Below, one piece after another: positions 50,043-62,495 of a DNA stretch of 64,000 nucleotides (its first letter is position 1; each line of letters starts with the position of its first letter). Location: positions 434,001 through 498,000 of the forward strand of contig NC_018941.1 in the NCBI RefSeq assembly GCF_000304475.1. Reading direction: 5' to 3'. The DNA comes from Kazachstania africana CBS 2517. Its lineage: Eukaryota; Ascomycota; Saccharomycetes; Saccharomycetales; Saccharomycetaceae. Below the pieces are notes generated by a model, which did no database searches, was not told where the DNA came from, and saw only the letters and a list, made by a program, of their open reading frames with translations. A program made the translations under genes and the position numbers.

Positions 50043-52424
50043 TTATAGTTCCATGTCATTCATGAAGTCTTCATATTCATCATCAGTACCCTTTGTGCCT
50101 CCAAATTCATTACTGCTTTCATCATTATTGGAAAATTCATTATCGCTTTCTTGTTTCTCTTCAAAATTACCATTTTTCGTCCGTTCAGTGGAAACCGGCA
50201 GGAAACCACCCATCGGCTCACCTTCACTATACTGATCTGATAAATTAGTAGCACTTCCATCATTCATTTCTACATTGCAGTCATTCAAATTTGAAATATT
50301 CGGACCTACAACTGATTCGGAGCCTGTGACAAAGAAGCCACCAGCTTCTGGGGTTTCAACTGGTACAGATTTTTTCTCTGCCTCAACTACAGTACCATAA
50401 ACTTGGTTCAATTGACTCTTGATGCGTAACTTCAACAAGAATTTGTTCCATTGTTCTAAAGCATTCAATTCGAAGCCTTTTCTCTCATCTTCTTCTATCG
50501 AGTTCTCAATGCCGGCAATGGCCGTTTCTACAGCTTCTCTATAGAGTTTTGAAACGACCACGCCGCTTAAAATTGGCTTGGACCTTTTTCCTCTTTCAAA
50601 CTTGAATCCTGTTACGGCCGGTGCAAATTCAATTCCTATAAATTTCGCAGCTTTTATCGCTACCGGACTTTCGATCAAACAACAGTTTGCTGGAATCATA
50701 CTTGGAACGAACACTTCAATATTTCCGAACGTGTTCTTTGTTATCTCTCCAAATGCGGAAGCCAACGGAGGCCTATATATTTCAGTATCATCAATACTAT
50801 AGAGCCTTTCTTCCTCATTATCATCATCTATGTTAGAAAGCCTCACGTTCTTCTTCCTTATAACTTTTTTACAACGTGCCCCAGTTTTTAATACTCTCCC
50901 CTCCATGTACCATTGTTTACCACTTTTCAAATTGATAACATTTTTCCGTTCATATACTTTCAACACACCATGCACACGGTTATTTAGTTTCAAATATCCT
51001 GATTCCTTAGCATTGGGCTTGATTATTTGGTTTTTTCCCAAATCCCTTTCCAAAATATAATATGGGTGATTCTTCAAATCCTGTAGATTATCTGGCATGC
51101 CTTCATTCGCATTTCTTTGATCAAAATAAGCATCCTCATAATCATCAATTTTGGTACGCTTTCTACGGTTTAAGGCGTAAATAGCTCTGTTGAACCACTC
51201 TTCACCTTCTTTATCCTTAGTAATTCGCTTCTTCCTTGTCTTGGAGTTGAGCCATTGAGCATATCTACGTGTGATGTCACGAGTCCCCTGCTTACGATCA
51301 TATCCAATGACGTACCGTAATTGATTACGCCTTTTGGGTGCACCGCCACGAGGTTCTAATTTGGAAGCATTTCTTATTTGTTCTATAGTTTTCAAATTAA
51401 TAGGATCGATGGTAATCCATTTTTTACCGAATTTATCCCAAACTTCACACCAAAAGAGAGGGTACTTGATCATATCATCATATGATACATTAACTGCTGA
51501 GTTTGATAATGATTCCAGAGTCCTTAAATTGGTAAAATCCGGAGGCTGCATAGATATCACCAATCTTGCATTAAGATTACATGATCTCAACAAGGCAACA
51601 AATCCTTGTGCTGCTAAATCCCTATCACCTACACCTTTCAACACATTTTTGATAAACATCTTTTTGTTTAATGATTGTGAATATCCTGACCATTTCTCGT
51701 CGAATTCATCCCAGAATCTCATATAACATCCTATTGACTCGTATCTCTTGGTAATTCTCCAATGTTTATTCCAAATTTCCATACATTTTTTCAAGCCGTC
51801 CAATAACTTTCTTGTACTTCTTAAGGGCATGTCTTCATCTTTACGAGGATGCAATTGTTCGAAAACCTTTTCTGGAATTAAATCACCAAGACGACTTAGA
51901 AGTTTGGAATTATTCAACCATTCGTTTCTTAGGAAGCCATTTATCAGTAGACAAAGTAAATAAAACATATGGATGAATTTTCTTTTCCTTCTTTCTTCAT
52001 TAGAACAAACATTTTTCCTAGCAGTCTTATTCTTATGCACTGGTTTTTCTTCTTTATTTATGGTGATGGAGATATCATTCAAATTTTCGAAATCAGTGTC
52101 TTCGACGTCTTCAAATTCATCAGAATCAACACTGTCATCATGTTGATCTTCAGACACTTCGGAGTTTAACATAGTGATGGCCTCTCCCCCTCCGCTGTCC
52201 AAATCAATGACTTCTGTTGCAAGTTGAACATCATTACTATTAGATTCCAAATCTATAACTTCAACGGATGAATTCTGGACATCCTCGGTGGTAGATCTGG
52301 TATTTCTCCTTTTCTTCCTCTTTAATGGTCGACCAGAAACAGCTTCTCTCTTTTTCTCATTTAAAGTCTTTCTTATCAACTCAAAATACTCCTTTGGTAA
52401 GTCACCATCCATACGTAGTACCAA
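50043..52424 (-). CDS. RAD4: Nucleotide excision repair factor Rad4 (XPC)
   Basis: Rad4 with Rad23 recognises helix-distorting lesions such as UV photoproducts and starts nucleotide excision repair. Order in the 793-residue protein: an acidic Ser-rich N terminus (1-130), then a transglutaminase-like fold without catalysis (about 150-420; LAAQGFVALLRSCNLNARLV, PLFWCEVWDKFGKKWITIDP). The three beta-hairpin domains lie at about 420-640 (HPYYILERDLGKNQIIKP, GNIEVFVPSMIPANCCLI). The C-terminal tail is acidic. S. cerevisiae Rad4 is 754 aa. Position equals YER162C. MAG1 and PPH3 in this window also act in DNA-damage responses. Confidence 0.97.
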   Translation of the reverse strand: MVLRMDGDLPKEYFELIRKTLNEKKREAVSGRPLKRKKRRNTRSTTEDVQNSSVEVIDLESNSNDVQLATEVIDLDSGGGEAITMLNSEVSEDQHDDSVDSDEFEDVEDTDFENLNDISITINKEEKPVHKNKTARKNVCSNEERRKRKFIHMFYLLCLLINGFLRNEWLNNSKLLSRLGDLIPEKVFEQLHPRKDEDMPLRSTRKLLDGLKKCMEIWNKHWRITKRYESIGCYMRFWDEFDEKWSGYSQSLNKKMFIKNVLKGVGDRDLAAQGFVALLRSCNLNARLVISMQPPDFTNLRTLESLSNSAVNVSYDDMIKYPLFWCEVWDKFGKKWITIDPINLKTIEQIRNASKLEPRGGAPKRRNQLRYVIGYDRKQGTRDITRRYAQWLNSKTRKKRITKDKEGEEWFNRAIYALNRRKRTKIDDYEDAYFDQRNANEGMPDNLQDLKNHPYYILERDLGKNQIIKPNAKESGYLKLNNRVHGVLKVYERKNVINLKSGKQWYMEGRVLKTGARCKKVIRKKNVRLSNIDDDNEEERLYSIDDTEIYRPPLASAFGEITKNTFGNIEVFVPSMIPANCCLIESPVAIKAAKFIGIEFAPAVTGFKFERGKRSKPILSGVVVSKLYREAVETAIAGIENSIEEDERKGFELNALEQWNKFLLKLRIKSQLNQVYGTVVEAEKKSVPVETPEAGGFFVTGSESVVGPNISNLNDCNVEMNDGSATNLSDQYSEGEPMGGFLPVSTERTKNGNFEEKQESDNEFSNNDESSNEFGGTKGTDDEYEDFMNDMEL

Positions 52425-52608
52425 TATAAAGATAACTATATCGCCTTCTTTGCGTAGATCTAATGGAATTTTAAAATTTTCAGCTTGTTCCCATCCTTTT
52501 CAGGTAATTGATAATATATTGCATGTGTGTGCGATGAGACAAAAAAAAAAATAAAGGCCTATACATATAAAAGGGTAATATCTATAATAATATATAAGGG
52601 CAGAGAAA

Positions 52609-53316
52609 TCAAAGCTTTTTGACATTTTCTGCTCTGATTTTCTCTACCTGTTTCAATAAAGTCTCTAAATAACGATCATGAATCTTAAATTCGTCTGTTA
52701 GGGGCATATTCTCTAGAGAATTGTGTAACAATTTGATATATTCGTAATTAGTCCCGCTTGGACCCACAGATTTTGCAATAATTTTTGCCGTATCATCGAG
52801 GTCTTCTGGTCCAACGAAGGAGCTATTTGTAACAGTACCGATATAGACGGACGTGGTCAAAATTCTTCTACCTGTAGATACATGAACCGGTAATGACTTT
52901 AAAGATTCTTCCAATTCGGATTCTTGTTCCGGAGAGACTTCTAAGTGAACTTGTACTTCATGTAGAGTATAACCACCTTGCTCTCTTACGTCTAGATTCT
53001 CCTTAACTTCGTCTGCATATTTTTCAGGAATGTAGTATACACAACCTAATGTAATTAAATCATCACGATCATTAATTTTATTATCGTAAAATTGACAATC
53101 ATTCAAAAACTCCACGTTACTCATCACTTCATCGTAAGGTAATAAAGTCACGACACGCCCAGGATCACCTGGAACACCCCTATGGTCTGTAGAAGCCTGC
53201 CAAAATCTACGAAGGTAACCATGAATTATAGCCGGTACTCTATGTGTATAGTGCGGTGGAGGTTTATATATCAATGAACCATAACCTAGAACCCAAATAC
53301 CATTATCTACCGTCAT
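52609..53316 (-). CDS. GCG1: Gamma-glutamylcyclotransferase Gcg1 (ChaC-type)
   Basis: Gcg1 cleaves glutathione to 5-oxoproline and Cys-Gly in the cytosol. The 235-residue protein has the substrate loop YGSL at residues 12-15 (WVLGYGSLIYKPP), FWQASTDHRGVPGDPGRVV, and the catalytic glutamate E112 in VREQGGYTLHEV. Length matches S. cerevisiae YER163C (232 aa). There is no targeting signal. It reads leftward; its promoter faces the long gap before CHD1. Confidence 0.97.
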   Translation of the reverse strand: MTVDNGIWVLGYGSLIYKPPPHYTHRVPAIIHGYLRRFWQASTDHRGVPGDPGRVVTLLPYDEVMSNVEFLNDCQFYDNKINDRDDLITLGCVYYIPEKYADEVKENLDVREQGGYTLHEVQVHLEVSPEQESELEESLKSLPVHVSTGRRILTTSVYIGTVTNSSFVGPEDLDDTAKIIAKSVGPSGTNYEYIKLLHNSLENMPLTDEFKIHDRYLETLLKQVEKIRAENVKKL

Positions 53317-55062
53317 CTTGCCAATCTGACAATTTTATTTGTAGAAGAGTATATACCAATTTCCAGTAACAAGCTGCTTATATATGAAGACAGGCAAGAA
53401 GCGATGGTCATGTACCTTTTTCTTTTTTCTTTTTCTTCGAAGCTTGCTTTTTCCAACACAGCGAATTGACTAAATTACTTGTTATTACTTACTACTCTTA
53501 TTAGCACTTGTCAGTACTGATCTGATAATAATGGGCCTGAAAATCAGTAACCGAATTGAATACTAAAAGGGGTCTGAAACGCAAAGTAGGGTGTTTAATA
53601 CGAAAAAGTCATTTTGGGTCCAATATTCGTGAACTTACATTTATACAGGTGCAAGAATATGCTGTTTGACTACGAAAATAGTACGGAAGATAACTTCTAT
53701 CTCTTCTGTCTGTGGCATTTCGCTGTGAGTGTTGGCTTCTCTTCCATCACCATCTGGACTACTTTTTATTCCCCGTGTAGGCCAGCAGCGAGTTTTGGGT
53801 TGCGAAGGACCCACCCCTCCCAGAAGAAGAAAAAAGGAGAAAGAGAGAAATTTTTTCTCGTGCGAATTCCTTCATTTTGAAGACCACTTTCTCATTCTTA
53901 TACAAGTGAAACTGGTTTCTGTATTTTGACACTCATACTGGTATCTTCTTCTGGATCAGAAAGTAATACGTCTAGATGTAAATGTGAAGTGCGAGTGCAG
54001 GTATGATGCTCCAGAAGAAAGTTCTGTGGCTCTCATTGTTTACAATACAAAGCCTAATGGATATAATGGATTTTCGCCATCTTTTCGAAATGTGTTATTT
54101 GATGTAAAATTCGTATTTCTCAGCGGCGGATGCCATGGAGCAGCTGTTACCATTTTGGTCAAGATATCTTTGTAGGATTCTTTCCTCATCTCAAAATATC
54201 TTGCCAAGATTTTTTTGATACCGTGCATTTGCTGTCCTTAAGTGAAAGCTTCATGGTGACAAAAATTACCTGGAATGAATTTTTAATCCTTTCATTGCCC
54301 GTTTTGTTCACTTATTATCCTGTCAACCTTCCATGTTTCTTCCTTTTTCAAAATGTTCGTGGACTAAATTCAAATAGATATATGGGAATTCGTTCTATCG
54401 TTGTGTCAGAAAAAAAAATTGAATCTGGTCGAAACTGTTACTAGAATATGCACAACATTTTGGTACCACATTATTCTTTCTCGTCACTCGACTCAGCAAC
54501 CGTTCACATCTTTCGTTGACAGCAACAATAATCACAAGTTGTAGGGTTCTGCAAAATGTCACTGATATTATAAGTCATGAGAAACTGGCACTGCCATTCT
54601 TCTCTAGTGACTAAATTAAATTTTGTGCGAAATATCAGTGAAAATTGTCTTTTAATGTGATTCAAACACTCGTAACTGACTTTAAATGACAATTCATTTC
54701 TCACAAATTTTTCATTAAAAAAGTGCACATTTTTTTATAATTTATTGTCGTAAGTCTACACAATGAATAATAATGCTATTAAACCCACTCAACAACTCAT
54801 TAAAACCTTTCTTGTGTCCCTCCCACTACTATGAATTTCGTTACCCTCTTGCTTTTTTTTCATCCTAAATTTTTTTTCTTCGACGACATTAAAAAGGAAG
54901 ACAAGGAAGGAAGTCATATCTCTCGTTATTTGTTTAATAAACAATAAAGATAAAAGTAACAGTATTTGCCATCATTGTAACCATACTTTAAATAATATAC
55001 TACATATATTAAGTATTTCACCATAAATTACTATTAATAAGTAAGAAACGTATGGTATAAAA
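53317..55062. promoter_or_regulatory. Long GCG1-CHD1 divergent intergenic region
   Basis: This 1746-bp region is the longest gene-free stretch in the right half. Short ORFs of up to 104 codons (for example 54130-54444, plus strand) show no domain or conserved look. The left part contains C-rich STRE-like words (CACCCCTCCC near 53812). No tRNA, snoRNA hallmark or LTR end is evident. It may hide a non-coding RNA. Confidence 0.5.
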
Positions 55063-58000
55063 ATGGCTGTAAAAGATTCTATACCAACTGAAATTTTACA
55101 AAATCCTGAACTATATGGTCTAAGAAGATCACATAGAGCCAGTGCAAACACGCAGCAACACTATATAGAAGATGATGATGACGATGATACAATAATAAAA
55201 TCAAATAGAAGAAACAAGAAAAATAAGAATTATGATGATGAAGAAGAAGATGATTTTGATGACAATGATATTGATGATGACGAAGAAGAAGAGGAAGATT
55301 TTATTGATGACGATGACGATGATGATTATGGTAGAATAGTATCAAAGAAGAAATCTAAGAAGAAAAACAAAGTATTGAAAGAGAAAACCATAAATTTACC
55401 AACTAGATTCTCATCTCGTAATAATAATAAAGTTGTTAATTACAATACTGAATATTCTGACGAAGATTTATTAGAGTCCGGCGAAGATGATTATGATGAT
55501 GAAGATGACATCGATGATAATGAAGGATTATCAGAGCATGACTACGAACAATCTGTAACACCTGCTGCTTTGGAAGATAATCATTCCATCGATCTAGTTG
55601 TGACACACAAATTAAAGGATGGCGCTGATGAATCAGCACTCAAAACTATACCTGATTTACCTCAATGCAAAAAATCATTCCAATTTCTGATAAAATGGGC
55701 AGATCAATCTCATCTTCACAATAGCTGGGAAACTTACGAATCATTGGATGGAATTCGTGGTATCAAAAGATTGGATAATTATTGTAAACAATTCATTATC
55801 CAAGATCAACAGGTCAGATTGGACCCATATATCACACGTGAAGATTTGGAAGTCATGGACATGGAAAGTGAACGTAGATTAGATGAATTCCAAGAGTATA
55901 CACTACCTGAAAGAGTCATCGATAGTCAGCGTGTAACGCTTGACGATGGGACGTCTCAATTACAATACTTGGTCAAATGGTGCCATTTGAACTATGACGA
56001 ATCTACTTGGGAAAATGCTGTCGATCTCGTCAAATTGGCTCCAAATGAAGTAACACATTTTCAAAATAGGTCCACATCTAGACATTTACCACAATTTTCA
56101 ACTAATTATGCTTCAAATCAAAGACCTCATTTTGAAAAGCTAGATGCACAGCCCTCATATATCAAAAGTGGTGAATTGAGGGATTTTCAACTCACAGGTA
56201 TTAATTGGATGGCTTTCTTATGGTCAAAAAATGATAATGGTATATTGGCAGATGAAATGGGACTGGGGAAAACTGTCCAAATGGTGTCTTTTATTAGTTG
56301 GTTAGTATATTCACGCAAACAAAATGGACCTCATTTAGTAGTTGTTCCCCTATCAACTATGCCTGCCTGGCAAGAAACTTTTGCCAAATGGGCACCTGGT
56401 CTAAATTGCGTATGCTACATGGGTAACCAAAAATCAAGAGATACAATACGAGAATTCGAATTTTATACAAACCCACAGGCAAAGGGTAAGAAAAATGTTA
56501 AATTTAACGTTTTATTAACGACATACGAATATATCTTAAAAGATCGTGATGAACTGGGAAGTATCAAGTGGCAATTTCTTGCCGTTGACGAAGCACATAG
56601 ATTGAAAAACGCTGAATCCTCATTATATGAATCATTGAATAGCTTCAAAGTTCATGACCGACTTCTAATCACAGGTACGCCCCTTCAAAATAATATAAAA
56701 GAATTAGCAGCCTTAGTTAATTTTTTAATGCCTGGAAGGTTTACCATTGATCAAGAAATTGATTTTGAAAATCAAGATGACGAACAAGAAGAATATATCA
56801 GAGAGCTACACAAAAGATTACAACCTTTCATTTTACGTAGATTAAAAAAGGATGTTGAAAAATCTTTGCCTTCAAAGACTGAACGTATTCTGCGTGTGGA
56901 GCTGTCAGATATCCAAACTGAATATTATAAAAATATTCTCACCAAAAATTATAGAGCTTTACAAGCAGGTGCAAAGGGAGGTCATATTTCTTTATTGAAC
57001 GTCATGAGTGAACTTAAAAAGGCATCTAATCATCCTTATCTATTTGATAATGCTGAGGATCGTGTGTTGCAAAAGTTTGGTGATGGGAGAATGACACGTG
57101 ATAATATTTTAAGAGGGTTAATCATGTCTTCTGGTAAGATGGTGTTATTAGACAAGTTATTAACAAGATTGAAGAAGGATGGCCACAGAGTATTAATTTT
57201 TTCTCAAATGGTTAGAATGCTAGACATCATGGGTGATTATCTATCAATCAAAGGTATCAACTTCCAGAGGTTAGATGGTACGATACCTTCTGCGCAAAGA
57301 AGGATATCCATAGATCACTTCAATGCACCAGATTCAGTTGATGATGTATTTTTATTATCAACAAGAGCAGGTGGTTTGGGTATCAATTTAATGACAGCGG
57401 ACACCGTCATTATTTTTGATTCTGATTGGAACCCTCAAGCAGATTTACAAGCTATGGCCAGAGCGCATCGTATTGGTCAAAAGAATCACGTAATGGTCTA
57501 CAGACTCGTTTCAAAAGATACAGTTGAAGAGGAAGTTCTTGAAAGGGCACGTAAGAAGATGATTTTAGAATATGCAATTATTTCGCTTGGTGTCACTGAT
57601 GGGAACAAATATACAAAAAAGAATGATATGAATGCTGGAGAGTTATCGGAAATTCTTAAATTTGGTGCAGGGAATATGTTCACAGCAAACGATAATCAAA
57701 AGAAATTGGAAGATTTGAATTTAGATGATGTTTTAAACCATGCTGAAGACCATATTACAACACCTGATCTTGGCGAGTCTCACCTTGGTGGTGAAGAATT
57801 TTTAAAGCAATTTGAAGTTACAGATTATAAGGCAGATGTAGATTGGGATGATATTATTCCTGAGGAGGACTTGAAGAAATTTCAAGATGAAGAACAAAGA
57901 ATAAAAGATGAGGAATATGTCAAGGAACAGTTAGCAATGATGAATAGAAGGGATAATGCTTTGAAAAAAATTAAGAATAGTGTTGCAGGTAACAATACAC

Positions 58001-59442
58001 CACCAGATTCTGATGATGAAAGTTATTCAAAATCAAGAAGAAGAGCCAGAGCCAACGACCTAAATAATATTGGTGAAAGTGAAATTCGTGCAATGTATAA
58101 AGCTCTTTTGAAATTCGGTGATTTGACGGATATGTTTGAAGGATTAATAGCGGATGGCACTTTACCTGTTAGATCAATCGAAAGATATCAAGAGGTATTC
58201 TCAGAACTTGTTTCAACCGCTAAAGACTTTACTGAAAGTGAAGAAGCAAAAAGAACTGAACTAATCTCGAAACTCGAGAAAGAAGCAAATATATACAGAG
58301 CCAAACTGAAATCTGGTGAAATCAAAGAAACAGAAGAGGAGAGTAAAACTAATCCAATAGCCAAATTGGCCATGAAGAGAAAAGAAAAGAAGGCTGCACT
58401 ATTTGCATTTATGAATGTCAAACAATTGAATGCTGAGACTATAGCTAATAGAGTTGACGGCATGAGTACTTTAAAGAAACACATACATACGCATTTCAAG
58501 GATAACGTGATGAAATTTAACCTGGGAAACAAAACGCCAAAACCAGCACAGAATTGGAGTTGTAACTGGACCAAGGCTAACGATGAGAATTTATTGATTG
58601 GTGTTTTCAAACATGGATATGGTTCATGGGCTCAAATCAGAGATGATCCATTTTTGGGTCTTACGAATATGATTTTCCTGAATGACCCACAAACAGACAA
58701 TGGTAGAATGGTCAAGAAAGAGGATACCAAGGATATTACTGCTAAGAAAGGTAAGGGTATTACTGGGTTTTCCAAAAAGGTTCCGGCTGCCATTCATCTG
58801 AGCAGAAGAGTTGACTACCTATTCTCTGTGTTAAAAGAAGATCAACCAGAGTATCCAGCAAGTTCAAATGTTAGCAAGAGTGGTAGTATAGACTCTTCAA
58901 TTGACAAGTTGCCGAATGGAACTAAAAGGAAGAGACAACGTAAAATTTCTGCTCCATCCACGAAAGCAGGGACACCACACAGTGCAAATAGTGACACTCC
59001 TCCAGCTAAACGTATGAAACCATTCCCAAAGGGTCCCGCAGCAATGAAGAATCCACGTTTGAACTCCTTCACATCTAACCACGAAAATCAAGGAATTGAT
59101 GAAAAACATGAAAAGGAATACGAAAGCATGAATGAAGACGAATGTAGACATACTATGAGTACAGTGCGCACATCTTTGAAAAAGTTAAGACGCGGCGGTA
59201 AAGGCTTGGACCGTAAAGAGTGGGCCAATATCTTAAAGACAGAACTCACGACGATTGGTAGCTTTATAGAAAAGGAGAAAGGAAGTTCCAGGAGCTATTC
59301 TGCAGACAAGTTTCGCAAGCATTTATGGTCATATGCTTCATATTTCTGGCCTGCAAATGTCAAGAGCACGAAGCTCATGGCCATGTACGACAAAATAACT
59401 GCATCAAAAGACGGTGTAAGCACCGCTGAAAAGAAAGCATAA
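55063..59442 (+). CDS. CHD1: Chromatin remodelling ATPase Chd1
   Basis: Chd1 slides and evenly spaces nucleosomes, mainly in transcribed genes with elongation factors. Order in 1459 aa: an Asp/Glu-rich N terminus (35-170), then tandem chromodomains (about 175-340; [20 protein letters not shown] and [18 protein letters not shown]). The SNF2 ATPase has Walker A DEMGLGKT at 397-404 and DEAH at 509-512, with the helicase lobe [17 protein letters not shown] and [11 protein letters not shown]. The SANT-SLIDE DNA-binding domain covers about 1005-1270. The helical C-terminal CHCT domain ends the protein ([19 protein letters not shown]). S. cerevisiae Chd1 is 1468 aa; position equals YER164W. Confidence 0.98.
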   Translation: MAVKDSIPTEILQNPELYGLRRSHRASANTQQHYIEDDDDDDTIIKSNRRNKKNKNYDDEEEDDFDDNDIDDDEEEEEDFIDDDDDDDYGRIVSKKKSKKKNKVLKEKTINLPTRFSSRNNNKVVNYNTEYSDEDLLESGEDDYDDEDDIDDNEGLSEHDYEQSVTPAALEDNHSIDLVVTHKLKDGADESALKTIPDLPQCKKSFQFLIKWADQSHLHNSWETYESLDGIRGIKRLDNYCKQFIIQDQQVRLDPYITREDLEVMDMESERRLDEFQEYTLPERVIDSQRVTLDDGTSQLQYLVKWCHLNYDESTWENAVDLVKLAPNEVTHFQNRSTSRHLPQFSTNYASNQRPHFEKLDAQPSYIKSGELRDFQLTGINWMAFLWSKNDNGILADEMGLGKTVQMVSFISWLVYSRKQNGPHLVVVPLSTMPAWQETFAKWAPGLNCVCYMGNQKSRDTIREFEFYTNPQAKGKKNVKFNVLLTTYEYILKDRDELGSIKWQFLAVDEAHRLKNAESSLYESLNSFKVHDRLLITGTPLQNNIKELAALVNFLMPGRFTIDQEIDFENQDDEQEEYIRELHKRLQPFILRRLKKDVEKSLPSKTERILRVELSDIQTEYYKNILTKNYRALQAGAKGGHISLLNVMSELKKASNHPYLFDNAEDRVLQKFGDGRMTRDNILRGLIMSSGKMVLLDKLLTRLKKDGHRVLIFSQMVRMLDIMGDYLSIKGINFQRLDGTIPSAQRRISIDHFNAPDSVDDVFLLSTRAGGLGINLMTADTVIIFDSDWNPQADLQAMARAHRIGQKNHVMVYRLVSKDTVEEEVLERARKKMILEYAIISLGVTDGNKYTKKNDMNAGELSEILKFGAGNMFTANDNQKKLEDLNLDDVLNHAEDHITTPDLGESHLGGEEFLKQFEVTDYKADVDWDDIIPEEDLKKFQDEEQRIKDEEYVKEQLAMMNRRDNALKKIKNSVAGNNTPPDSDDESYSKSRRRARANDLNNIGESEIRAMYKALLKFGDLTDMFEGLIADGTLPVRSIERYQEVFSELVSTAKDFTESEEAKRTELISKLEKEANIYRAKLKSGEIKETEEESKTNPIAKLAMKRKEKKAALFAFMNVKQLNAETIANRVDGMSTLKKHIHTHFKDNVMKFNLGNKTPKPAQNWSCNWTKANDENLLIGVFKHGYGSWAQIRDDPFLGLTNMIFLNDPQTDNGRMVKKEDTKDITAKKGKGITGFSKKVPAAIHLSRRVDYLFSVLKEDQPEYPASSNVSKSGSIDSSIDKLPNGTKRKRQRKISAPSTKAGTPHSANSDTPPAKRMKPFPKGPAAMKNPRLNSFTSNHENQGIDEKHEKEYESMNEDECRHTMSTVRTSLKKLRRGGKGLDRKEWANILKTELTTIGSFIEKEKGSSRSYSADKFRKHLWSYASYFWPANVKSTKLMAMYDKITASKDGVSTAEKKA

Positions 59443-60024
59443 TACAAATAACCATGCCTCTCACACTCGCCTCATACAAATCCCTATATATACCTTCCAT
59501 GTATACTATCTAGAACTCAAAATGCATCCTGCACAGTTGCAACGAACTCAACTATCAACATGTCTCTTCCGCTCTCTCAGTGGCTTAATCAAGCCACGTG
59601 ATACTTGTCACGTGCACATAATCATCATCCCGCACGACAGCCTCTCGCCAGAAATTTTTTTTCTTTCTTTTTCTGCTCGTTCGACGAAATTTTCATAAAA
59701 ATTTCTCTTCAACTGACGAACAATTGAGCCATCTCACAAAATTTTCAATGGAAATTTAATACTTTTTTTTAAGAATTACTGTTATTGAATAGTAGTATTT
59801 TGTCTCTTGAATCCTTGAATTTTTAGTTATATTTATCTCTTCTTTCCATCTTTTCTGAGCTGTATAGTAACTTTCAAGTTAACCTAGAGGGCATAATATA
59901 TAAAAGCAATAGTCAGTCCAAGTATTTTCTTTGACAATCAAGACCACTTTTGATATATTATTGATATTAATAAAAAAATAAAAAAAACTAAAAACCTTTT
60001 AAAAAAAAAATCCCAATCGTAATC
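59443..60024 (+). promoter_or_regulatory. PAB1 promoter with paired Cbf1-type sites and A-rich leader
   Basis: Two CACGTG cores lie 14 bp apart at 59595-59600 and 59609-59614, each within an RTCACRTG (Cbf1-type) match and in opposite orientation. Closer to the ATG, a leader of short A tracts (59972-59989) and an A10 run at 60001-60010 sits about 14 nt before the start codon. Poly(A) in PABP mRNA leaders is a known self-binding element in several eukaryotes; autoregulation here is inferred. Confidence 0.65.
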
Positions 60025-61773
60025 ATGTCTGATATCGCTGACAAAGCTGCTGAGCAATTGGAACAATTGAACATCAAGGATGAACAACAAAATGCTCCAT
60101 CAAGCACCGGTTCAGAAGGTCAACAATCTGACAGCAACTCTACTTCATTATACGTTGGTGATTTAGATCCATCTGTTTCAGAAGCTCTCTTATACGATAT
60201 CTTCTCTCCAATTGGTTCTGTCACTTCCATTCGTGTTTGTCGTGATGCTATTACCAAGACTTCCTTAGGTTACGCTTACGTTAACTTCGCTGACCATGAA
60301 GCTGGTAAGGTCGCCATTGAAAGATTAAACTACACTCCAATCAAAGGTAGATTATGTCGTATCATGTGGTCTCAACGTGACCCAGCTTTAAGAAAGAAGG
60401 GTAACGGTAACATCTTTATCAAGAACTTAAACGCTGATATTGATAACAAAGCCTTATACGACACTTTCTCTGTCTTTGGTAACATCTTATCTTCTAAGAT
60501 TGCTACCGACGAAAATGGTAACTCCAAGGGTTTCGGTTTCGTTCATTTCGAAGAAGAAGCTGCCGCTAAAGAAGCTATTGATGCTTTGAATGGTATGCTA
60601 TTAAACGGTCAGGAAATTTACGTTGCTCCACACTTATCCAGAAAGGAACGTGACTCTCAATTAGAAAAGACCAGAGCTAATTTCACCAATGTTTACGTCA
60701 AGAATGTTCCATTAGATACCACTGAAGAAGAATTTAAAGAACTTTTCGAAAAACCAGGTAAGACTTCTTCCATCGTTTTAGAAAAGGGTGAAGATGGTAA
60801 ATTAAAGGGTTTTGGTTTCGTTAACTACGAAAACCACGAAGATGCTCTAAAGGCCGTCGAAGAATTAAACAATACTGAATTCAAGGGCCAAGAATTATAC
60901 GTTGGCCGTGCTCAAAAGAAATACGAACGTATGCAGGCTTTGAAGCAACAATACGAAGCCACCAGACTAGAAAAGATGGCTAAATACCAAGGTGTTAATT
61001 TATTCATCAAGAACTTAGATGATTCCATTGATGATGAGAAATTAAAGGAAGAATTCGCCCCATTCGGTACCATTACTTCCACTAAGGTTATGAGAACTGA
61101 AAACGGTAAGTCCAAGGGTTTCGGTTTCGTTTGTTTCTCTTCTCCAGAAGAAGCTACCAAGGCTATCACTGAAAAGAACCAACAAATCGTTGCTGGTAAG
61201 CCATTATACGTTGCTATTGCTCAAAGAAAGGAAGTTAGACGCTCTCAATTAGCTCAACAAATCCAAGCTAGAAGCCAAATGAGATACCAACAGGCCACTG
61301 CTGCTGCCGCCGCCGCTGCTGCTGGTATCCCAGGTCAATTCATGCCTCCAATGTTTTATGGTGTCATGCCACCAAGAGGTGTTCCATTCAACGGTCCAAA
61401 CCCACAACAAATGAACGGTGTTCCACCACAACAATTCAGAAATGGTCCAATGTATGGTATGCCACCACAAGGTGCCCCACAGGGTGGTTTCCCAAGAAAT
61501 GGTAACAATGCCAACCAATTCTATCAACAAAAGCAAAGACAAGCTTTAGGTGAACAATTGTACAAGAAAATCTCTGCTAAGACCTCTGATGAAGAAGCTG
61601 CCGGTAAAATCACCGGTATGATCTTAGATTTACCACCACAAGAAGTCGTCTCTTTATTAGAAAATGATGAATTATTCGAGCAACATTTCACTGAAGCCTC
61701 TGCCGCTTACGAAACTTTCAAGAAGGAACAACAACAACAACAACAAGAATCTGAAGCTGCTCCACAAGCTTAA
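60025..61773 (+). CDS. PAB1: Poly(A)-binding protein
   Basis: Pab1 coats mRNA poly(A) tails, contacts eIF4G for translation and controls deadenylation and tail length. The 582-residue protein has four RRMs (about 40-118, 128-206, 221-299, 324-402). RNP1 motifs such as GFGFVHFE and GFGFVNYE are intact. A Pro/Met/Gln-rich linker follows, with a poly-Ala run near 425-432. The PABC (MLLE) domain is at about 505-570 ([30 protein letters not shown]), and the tail is Gln-rich. Codon use is visibly biased to a few codons, as for highly expressed yeast genes and unlike its neighbours. Position equals YER165W. Confidence 0.99.
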   Translation: MSDIADKAAEQLEQLNIKDEQQNAPSSTGSEGQQSDSNSTSLYVGDLDPSVSEALLYDIFSPIGSVTSIRVCRDAITKTSLGYAYVNFADHEAGKVAIERLNYTPIKGRLCRIMWSQRDPALRKKGNGNIFIKNLNADIDNKALYDTFSVFGNILSSKIATDENGNSKGFGFVHFEEEAAAKEAIDALNGMLLNGQEIYVAPHLSRKERDSQLEKTRANFTNVYVKNVPLDTTEEEFKELFEKPGKTSSIVLEKGEDGKLKGFGFVNYENHEDALKAVEELNNTEFKGQELYVGRAQKKYERMQALKQQYEATRLEKMAKYQGVNLFIKNLDDSIDDEKLKEEFAPFGTITSTKVMRTENGKSKGFGFVCFSSPEEATKAITEKNQQIVAGKPLYVAIAQRKEVRRSQLAQQIQARSQMRYQQATAAAAAAAAGIPGQFMPPMFYGVMPPRGVPFNGPNPQQMNGVPPQQFRNGPMYGMPPQGAPQGGFPRNGNNANQFYQQKQRQALGEQLYKKISAKTSDEEAAGKITGMILDLPPQEVVSLLENDELFEQHFTEASAAYETFKKEQQQQQQESEAAPQA

Positions 61774-62495
61774 GAAGTATACTATCTTTTCTGATTGCTT
61801 TTTTTACTAGTTTTTATTGCAAGCCAAAGCATATTTGATTCCTTTTTTATTTTGTTTCAATTTATATTTTCCTCAGTTTTTTTTTGACTTGAATCCTCTT
61901 CGAGTGAATTGTAAGTAGTTCTATTTATGATATCACCTATGTGTACTGTATAATTTTATTATTAAAATAAAAATATCTCCAAGATTTCTTCTTAACATAA
62001 AACACAATTCTTTTTAATACGCCATTATTTAACTGATATTCTTACAACTAATACCATAAGAATACTTGTCTTGTCACCAAACGTATATAATACCTTCATT
62101 TGCAACGAAAGGAATTGTGATCCTGATTCTGCTCAAACTCCGGTACTTACTGTTCTAAAAATAGAACTCCTTCTTCTTGCAATGCATATAAAGGCATCCA
62201 TCGTTACTATCAATGTTGAAAGAACCGTCATAGTTGCTGCCAAACTATTTGAAATAGATTAATCTCAAAAGCTAATTATTTAGATAATCTTCCATTTCCT
62301 CTTAATTGCCATTTCAGCATATTTTCGGACATCCCGCTTTACAGATTATGTGCCTTTAATTTGCTTAGTATATGAAAAAATGGATACATTATATATCAGA
62401 AACATACCTATTCATTCATATAGAATAAATACTCCAGAACCATTAAGACGCATCACTAACAGATAGGGAGGTTTTGATTTATTACGAAAAGGTCC
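61774..62495. other. PAB1 3' flank and DNF1 promoter
   Basis: This 722-bp gap is AT-rich with T runs after PAB1 and the DNF1 promoter at the right. A 63-codon ORF at 62071-62262 has no recognisable similarity. No RNA gene is seen. Confidence 0.5.

Noticed and set aside
59595..59720. Possible point centromere (CDEI-like RTCACRTG)
   Set aside because: The two CDEI-like sites are not followed by an 80-90 bp AT-rich CDEII and a CCGAA-type CDEIII; the sites fit a Cbf1-bound promoter better.
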